DNA of 15,612 nt from JAJYZP01 sp049964535 (lineage in GTDB: Bacteria > Actinomycetota > Acidimicrobiia > Acidimicrobiales > Acidimicrobiaceae). The DNA lies in contig JBMFXG010000044.1 of NCBI GenBank assembly GCA_049964535.1, positions 1 to 15,612 on the forward strand, in the 5' to 3' direction. Under the pieces are notes generated by a model, which was not told the DNA's origin, made no database searches, and was given only the letters and a program-made list of their open reading frames with translations. Of this stretch, positions 14,494 through 15,612 are shown in pieces. Both the position numbers and the translations under genes were made by a program. How positions within the stretch are numbered: the first letter of the stretch is position 1; the number at the start of each line of letters is the position of its first letter.

Positions 14494-15612
14494 CGGCAGC
14501 TCCGAAGCGTACTAGCTCGCCAGACGATCTCCCAGCAGACGTACTCGTCATCTTCGGTATCACCGGTGATCTCGCAAAGAAGATGACCTACCACTCCCTC
14601 TACCGCCTCGAGGAAGGACATCACCTCAACATACCGATCGTCGGGGTGGCCATGGATGCGATCTCGACCGAGGAGCTTCGAGCGACCATAGCACAGCACC
14701 TCAATGCCGCGGGAGGCGTCACCGAGAAGGTCTGCCAACGTTTGCTCGACCGAACGACCTACATCTCCGGGCGATTCGACGACGAAGACACCTACACGAA
14801 GTTACGAGCGGCCCTGACCGATCGAGCCCGCCCGCTCTACTACCTTGAGGTTCCACCTGCACTGTTCTCCTCCGTCGCACACGAACTCAAAGCTCATGGA
14901 CTCACAGACGGCGCTCGGATCCTCTTCGAAAAGCCCTTTGGACACGACCTCGAATCAGCGAAATCACTGAACGCCGAGCTCCACAGCGTTCTCGACGAAC
15001 GCCAGATCCTCCGGATCGACCACTTCCTTGGCAAGCAGCCCCTGCGCGACCTCCTCCAGCTTCGCTTTGGCAACTCAGTTCTCGAACCTCTCTGGAACCG
15101 AGATCACGTCGCCTCGGTACAGATCACCATGGCCGAAGACTTCGGAGTCGAGGATCGAGGAGCGTTCTACGACGCAGTCGGCGCGACCCGAGACGTAGTA
15201 CAAAATCACCTCCTCCAGATCGTGGCGCTCACCGCCATGGAGGCACCACGTTCCTCTTCTTACGACGCGCTCTGGGACGCCAAGGTCGAAACGCTGAAGT
15301 CGGTCCAACCCGTTTCTCTCGCACACTGCGTCACTGGACAGTACAAGGGCTACCACGACGTCGTGGGGGTCGCAGCGGGTTCAAAGACCGAGACCTACAT
15401 CGCATTCCGATTAGACATCCCGACCTGGCGATGGGCCGGAGTCCCGTTTTTCCTTCGAGCCGGCAAGGCTCTCTCTCAGAGAGTCACTGAGGTTCGACTC
15501 ATCCTACGACGTCCACCAGAGCTCCCGTTTCTCCCCATCGCCAAAGGCAGACCCCCAAATCAGATCGTCATGCGAGTCGATCCAGATCCGGGCCTGCGTA
15601 TCGAGCTGCTCT
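14490..15612 (+). CDS. zwf: Glucose-6-phosphate 1-dehydrogenase, 3' end beyond window
   Basis: This enzyme oxidises beta-glucose-6-phosphate to 6-phosphogluconolactone with NADP+ as the first step of the oxidative pentose phosphate pathway. The coenzyme fingerprint FGITGDLAKK lies near residues 22-31. YYLEVPP, FEKPFGHDLESA and the active-site motif RIDHFLGK (175-182, with catalytic His178) are followed by LRFGNSVLEPLWNRDHVASVQITMAE and FFLRAGKALSQRVTEV. All are characteristic. 374 codons are visible of the usual 470-510, and the frame is open to the edge. The GTG at 14490 overlaps the mutarotase stop and has GAGG five bases upstream. The N-terminal extension (TAAPKRTSSPDDLPA) is typical of actinobacterial forms. 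Later pentose phosphate genes would be expected beyond the window. Confidence 0.97.
   Translation, partial: MTAAPKRTSSPDDLPADVLVIFGITGDLAKKMTYHSLYRLEEGHHLNIPIVGVAMDAISTEELRATIAQHLNAAGGVTEKVCQRLLDRTTYISGRFDDEDTYTKLRAALTDRARPLYYLEVPPALFSSVAHELKAHGLTDGARILFEKPFGHDLESAKSLNAELHSVLDERQILRIDHFLGKQPLRDLLQLRFGNSVLEPLWNRDHVASVQITMAEDFGVEDRGAFYDAVGATRDVVQNHLLQIVALTAMEAPRSSSYDALWDAKVETLKSVQPVSLAHCVTGQYKGYHDVVGVAAGSKTETYIAFRLDIPTWRWAGVPFFLRAGKALSQRVTEVRLILRRPPELPFLPIAKGRPPNQIVMRVDPDPGLRIELL

Noticed and set aside
1..15612. CRISPR array, insertion sequence, prophage or tRNA-associated integration site.
   Set aside because: No regularly spaced repeats with spacers, no transposase or integrase motifs, and no second copy of a tRNA 3' end was seen on either strand.

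Overview
The window looks like an ordinary chromosomal stretch of a moderately GC-rich actinobacterium. Three things point there: the actinobacterial style of the AAA_16-type ATPase, of the MarR protein (ending in a WSLGW-like tail) and of the geranylgeranyl-reductase flavoprotein; frequent GTG starts; and possible leaderless starts. The composition (many TCGA/CTCGAG words, GC in the mid to upper 50s by eye) would fit an acidophilic Acidimicrobiia member such as a Ferrimicrobium relative. That placement is inference, not shown by the sequence. I see no IS element, prophage, CRISPR array or recognisable defence island.

Layout. From 1 to about 5.36 kb every gene is on the minus strand: pyroglutamyl-peptidase I (396-998), a stand-alone P-loop ATPase with its own hairpin/U-tract terminator (1486-2667), and a tRNA-Val(GAC), glycogen debranching enzyme (glgX), tRNA-Cys(GCA) trio (3138-5358). 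The trio is read in the order tRNA-Cys, glgX, tRNA-Val. A divergent intergenic region lies at about 5359-5478. From 5479 to the right edge every gene is on the plus strand: a small anchored or secreted protein of unknown function paired with a geranylgeranyl-reductase-family flavoprotein (5479-7427), an NADPH-dependent FMN reductase (7754-8323), a HAD phosphatase (8624-9310), glucose-6-phosphate isomerase (9591-11237), a MarR regulator overlapping a ClC chloride channel/transporter (11580-13474), and an aldose-1-epimerase-like gene overlapping glucose-6-phosphate dehydrogenase (13579 to the right edge, truncated by the window).

How the genes may work together. glgX, pgi, the mutarotase-like gene and zwf all act around glucose and glucose-6-phosphate: glycogen breakdown, entry to glycolysis, and entry to the oxidative pentose phosphate pathway. 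The GTGA overlap of the mutarotase-like gene with zwf suggests it may supply the beta anomer that G6PDH uses. The MarR-ClC pair looks like a self-regulated ion-homeostasis operon with a tandem 16-bp repeat in front of it.

The most interesting signals are the MarR upstream repeats, the tRNA-Cys/glgX junction (20-nt spacing, with the debranching-enzyme reading frame continuing into the tRNA gene), the mutarotase-zwf coupling, and several unexplained hairpins in the 250-490 bp intergenic gaps. I did not find convincing evidence of a wholly new system.
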